In this document: piece after piece, positions 19,275 through 21,053 of the stretch
Numbering within the stretch: the stretch's first letter is position 1
Layout: each line of letters opens with the position of its first letter
Assembly (NCBI GenBank): GCA_017453335.1
Contig: JAFTKI010000103.1
Location: forward strand, 1-21,053
Length of the DNA: 21,053 nt
Reading direction: 5' to 3'
DNA from: Clostridia bacterium
GTDB lineage: Bacteria; Bacillota_A; Clostridia; Oscillospirales; CAG-272
Notes under the pieces: generated by a model
The model's database searches: none
What the model saw: the letters and a program-made list of their open reading frames with translations, nothing else
What the model was told of the DNA's origin: nothing
Position numbers and translations under genes: made by a program

Positions 19275-20276
19275 TTAATTTGTCAAATCGACTGTGACAA
19301 TGAATCCGCTGATATTATCTCCCGAAATGGTATAACTGTAATTTTTTGGAACTTCAAGCGTGGTCAGATCACCGTCTGCCTTGACATAGTAAACCGAATA
19401 CAGCTTTTTGTCGGCCCCCTGGATCTGCAAAGGTGTGTCTTTTGTAGTATGGCTTGCAAGATACGCGGTGTATTCCTCAAGACAAAGATCGTTTGCCGCC
19501 ATATAGGTCGCGTGAGCCACTCCAACGTAGCGCAGACAATATTCGTAGGAGTATGTAAGACCTGTCGCATTCTTTTTTTCATCGGGATAACGCATCACAA
19601 AGCCGTATTTGTGACAATTCTGGTAGATCCAATGGTCGCTGTCGGGAACTCTCAGCTCCGAGCCGTGTTGCACCATGATGGCTACGCAAAGCCCTGTGTG
19701 GTGATCGGAGAATCCGGGGGAAACAGGGGAAGAAACAAGATCGGCTTGATCCTGATAGCTGCGGTAGGCAGAGGTGATGCAGATCATATTCTCCTCGCCG
19801 AATATCTCATAGTGCTTCAGCATCATTGCATTGAAGGCATCCAACGCCTCGGCATCCATTTTCCAATCGCCGTTGTTTACCAGATAGGTTTCAAACTCTC
19901 CTTGATAATTTGCACGGTTGGATTTGATGTTTTTGAGATTGAGCTTGCTTTCAAAATCGAAAACGTGTTGGCTGTTGACGTTGATCAGCACCCCTTGACG
20001 GATTGCTTGATTTGCCTGCGTAATGCGCTCGTATTCCATCGATGTATTTGTGCCTTGATCGGTTACAGTGGGCGGCTGTACGGGTTCTTCCGTGCCACCG
20101 AAAATGCCGTCTACGATCAGACAAACGGAGAAGATCAGAACGGTCAGAACCAGCAATGCCGCCACCGCCATGATTGCCAGCAGCAGAATACGGCTGTACA
20201 TCAAGCGTTGGCGTCTTGTTTGCCGATTGCTTTTTTTGACTGTGTTAAACGTGGGAGCAGGTTTCTTCCAAAACAT
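19275..20276 (-). CDS. VanY-like D-Ala-D-Ala carboxypeptidase homologue, catalytic residues degenerate
   Basis: A 333-residue protein with a basic N terminus, one membrane helix (about 27-55), a linker, and an extracellular VanY/M15B domain from about residue 90. Domain landmarks are clear: ITSAYRSYQDQ (167-177), PGFSDHHTG (187-195), YGFVMRYP (224-231) and RYVGVAHATYM (249-259). However, the zinc Asp of SxHxxGxxxD is Ala199, the zinc His of EPWHxRYVG is Cys247, and its catalytic Glu is Tyr244; only His192 remains. It is thus probably a non-catalytic wall-binding protein. About 75 residues follow the domain. AAAGGAG precedes the ATG by 7 bases. No promoter lies between it and the pnp terminator, so it may depend on readthrough. 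Confidence 0.88.
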   Translation of the reverse strand: MFWKKPAPTFNTVKKSNRQTRRQRLMYSRILLLAIMAVAALLVLTVLIFSVCLIVDGIFGGTEEPVQPPTVTDQGTNTSMEYERITQANQAIRQGVLINVNSQHVFDFESKLNLKNIKSNRANYQGEFETYLVNNGDWKMDAEALDAFNAMMLKHYEIFGEENMICITSAYRSYQDQADLVSSPVSPGFSDHHTGLCVAIMVQHGSELRVPDSDHWIYQNCHKYGFVMRYPDEKKNATGLTYSYEYCLRYVGVAHATYMAANDLCLEEYTAYLASHTTKDTPLQIQGADKKLYSVYYVKADGDLTTLEVPKNYSYTISGDNISGFIVTVDLTN

Positions 20277-20301
20277 AGGAAAACTCCTTTCTGTAAAACA
20301 A

Positions 20302-20337
20302 AATCCTGCGGTATTTCAAGGGAAATACCGCAGGATT
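20302..20337 (-). terminator. Terminator of pnp
   Basis: A perfect 16-bp stem (20302-20317 with 20322-20337) around a 4-base loop. Read on the minus strand it is followed by TTTGTTTT. It starts 9 bases after the pnp stop. Confidence 0.88.
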
Positions 20338-20346
20338 CTCGCATAA

Positions 20347-21053
20347 TTAGCCCTCGAGAGCATCCTTAATAGAGAAGTCCATACGGCCCTTCTTATCCAG
20401 ACCAATGTACTTCACTTTTACAACGTCACCAAGCTTGAGAACGTCCTCAACCTTGTCGATTCTGCGAGGAGCGATCTTGGAAATGTGAACCATGCCTTCC
20501 TTACCGGGAGCATATTCCACGAAGCAACCGAACTCCTTGATGCTGGTTACGGTACCCGTGTAAATAGCGCCAACCTCGGGCTCAAACACGATCGCATCGA
20601 TGCAAGCCTTAGCGGCAGCAGCCTGCTCGCCGTTGATTGCTGCGATGTGAATGGTTCCGTCATCCTCGATATCGATCTTCGCACCGGTGTCGGCAACGAT
20701 CTTCTGGATCACCGCGCCGCCCTTACCGATTACTTCGCGGATCTTATCGGGATCGATCTTCATGCTGGTCATCTTGGGAGCGTACTTGGAAACCTCTGCA
20801 CGGGGTGCGGGGATCGCCTTCAGGATAACCTCATCGATGATATAGTCACGACCGATGTGGGTCATTTCAAATGCCTTCTTAATGATCTCGGGAGTCAGAC
20901 CGTCGATCTTCAGGTCCATCTGGATCGAGGTGATACCCTTATGAGTACCTGCAACCTTGAAGTCCATGTCGCCGTAGAAGTCCTCAAGACCCTGGATATC
21001 GAGCATGGTGTCCCAAGAGCCGTCCTCAGCGGTGATCAGACCGCAGGAGATAC
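20347..21053 (-). CDS. pnp: Polyribonucleotide nucleotidyltransferase (PNPase), C-terminal part
   Basis: The reading frame is open to the window edge, so only about the last 235 residues are seen. They start in the second RNase PH domain (DIQGLEDFYGDMDFKVAGT, the region holding the conserved catalytic Asp pair). Next come MDLKIDGL, the KH domain (MKIDPDKIREVIGKGGAVIQ with its GKGG loop) and the S1 domain (GAIYTGTVTSIKEFGCFVEY through GMVHISKI), ending IKDALEG without a long acidic tail. PNPase degrades RNA 3' to 5' using phosphate and is part of RNA turnover complexes. The gene ends in its own hairpin terminator. Strand and edge position mean the 5' part lies to the right, outside the window. 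Confidence 0.97.
   Translation of the reverse strand, partial: ISCGLITAEDGSWDTMLDIQGLEDFYGDMDFKVAGTHKGITSIQMDLKIDGLTPEIIKKAFEMTHIGRDYIIDEVILKAIPAPRAEVSKYAPKMTSMKIDPDKIREVIGKGGAVIQKIVADTGAKIDIEDDGTIHIAAINGEQAAAAKACIDAIVFEPEVGAIYTGTVTSIKEFGCFVEYAPGKEGMVHISKIAPRRIDKVEDVLKLGDVVKVKYIGLDKKGRMDFSIKDALEG

Noticed and set aside
19164..20369. A 401-codon plus-strand frame across the VanY-like gene
   Set aside because: The minus strand carries clear VanY landmarks and a good ribosome site; the plus frame runs through a terminator and has none.

Overview
The window looks like chromosomal DNA from a low-to-medium GC Firmicute of the class Clostridia, probably gut-associated. The signs are HPr kinase/phosphorylase, BspA-type leucine-rich-repeat proteins, lipobox lipoproteins, strong TTGACA/TATAAT promoters with 17-base spacers, AGGAGG-type ribosome binding sites, TTG starts, and palindromic interspersed repeats that I associate with gut Clostridia. 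This placement is inference; no rRNA is present.

Layout. 1-190: hairpin-rich noncoding DNA. 192-2218 (minus): MATE exporter plus methyltransferase operon. 2380-2454: tRNA-Gln(TTG), followed by a patchwork to about 7.2 kb that looks like accreted accessory DNA. This holds inverted copies of the tRNA 3' end behind terminators, an AT-rich orphan gene, an AEC transporter, a chimeric gene remnant, and a cassette of an XRE repressor-like gene divergent from two paralogous LRR lipoproteins and a small protein. 7325-8551: M29 aminopeptidase, then a 215-bp palindromic repeat element with terminal inverted repeats. 8821-10788 (minus): parvulin-like lipoprotein and a membrane-anchored extracytoplasmic protein. 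10973-13456: hprK and a 17-repeat LRR protein without a signal peptide. 13501-13845 (minus): MIF-like tautomerase. 14104-15340: MgtC-family protein and a small membrane protein. 15396-16706: AT-rich insert with an unknown gene divergent from two XRE regulators. 16748-17845 (minus): DUF1934 protein and NUDIX hydrolase. 17985-18710: TcdA/E1-like enzyme. 18758-20276 (minus): a Cys-rich tail-anchored protein and a VanY-like protein whose zinc site is degraded. 20347-21053 (minus): the C-terminal part of PNPase, cut by the window edge.

The housekeeping genes (hprK, tcdA, pnp, NUDIX, MgtC, aminopeptidase) form a scaffold into which two AT-rich accessory segments (about 2.5-7.2 kb and 15.4-16.7 kb) are set. 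The segments carry the likeliest unusual biology: an HTH-controlled pair of secreted LRR lipoproteins with a three-operator divergent promoter, a two-regulator hub with an unknown basic protein, and repeated tRNA-end/terminator modules. The VanY-like pseudo-peptidase beside a 12-cysteine tail-anchored protein and the bacterial MIF homologue are further points of interest.
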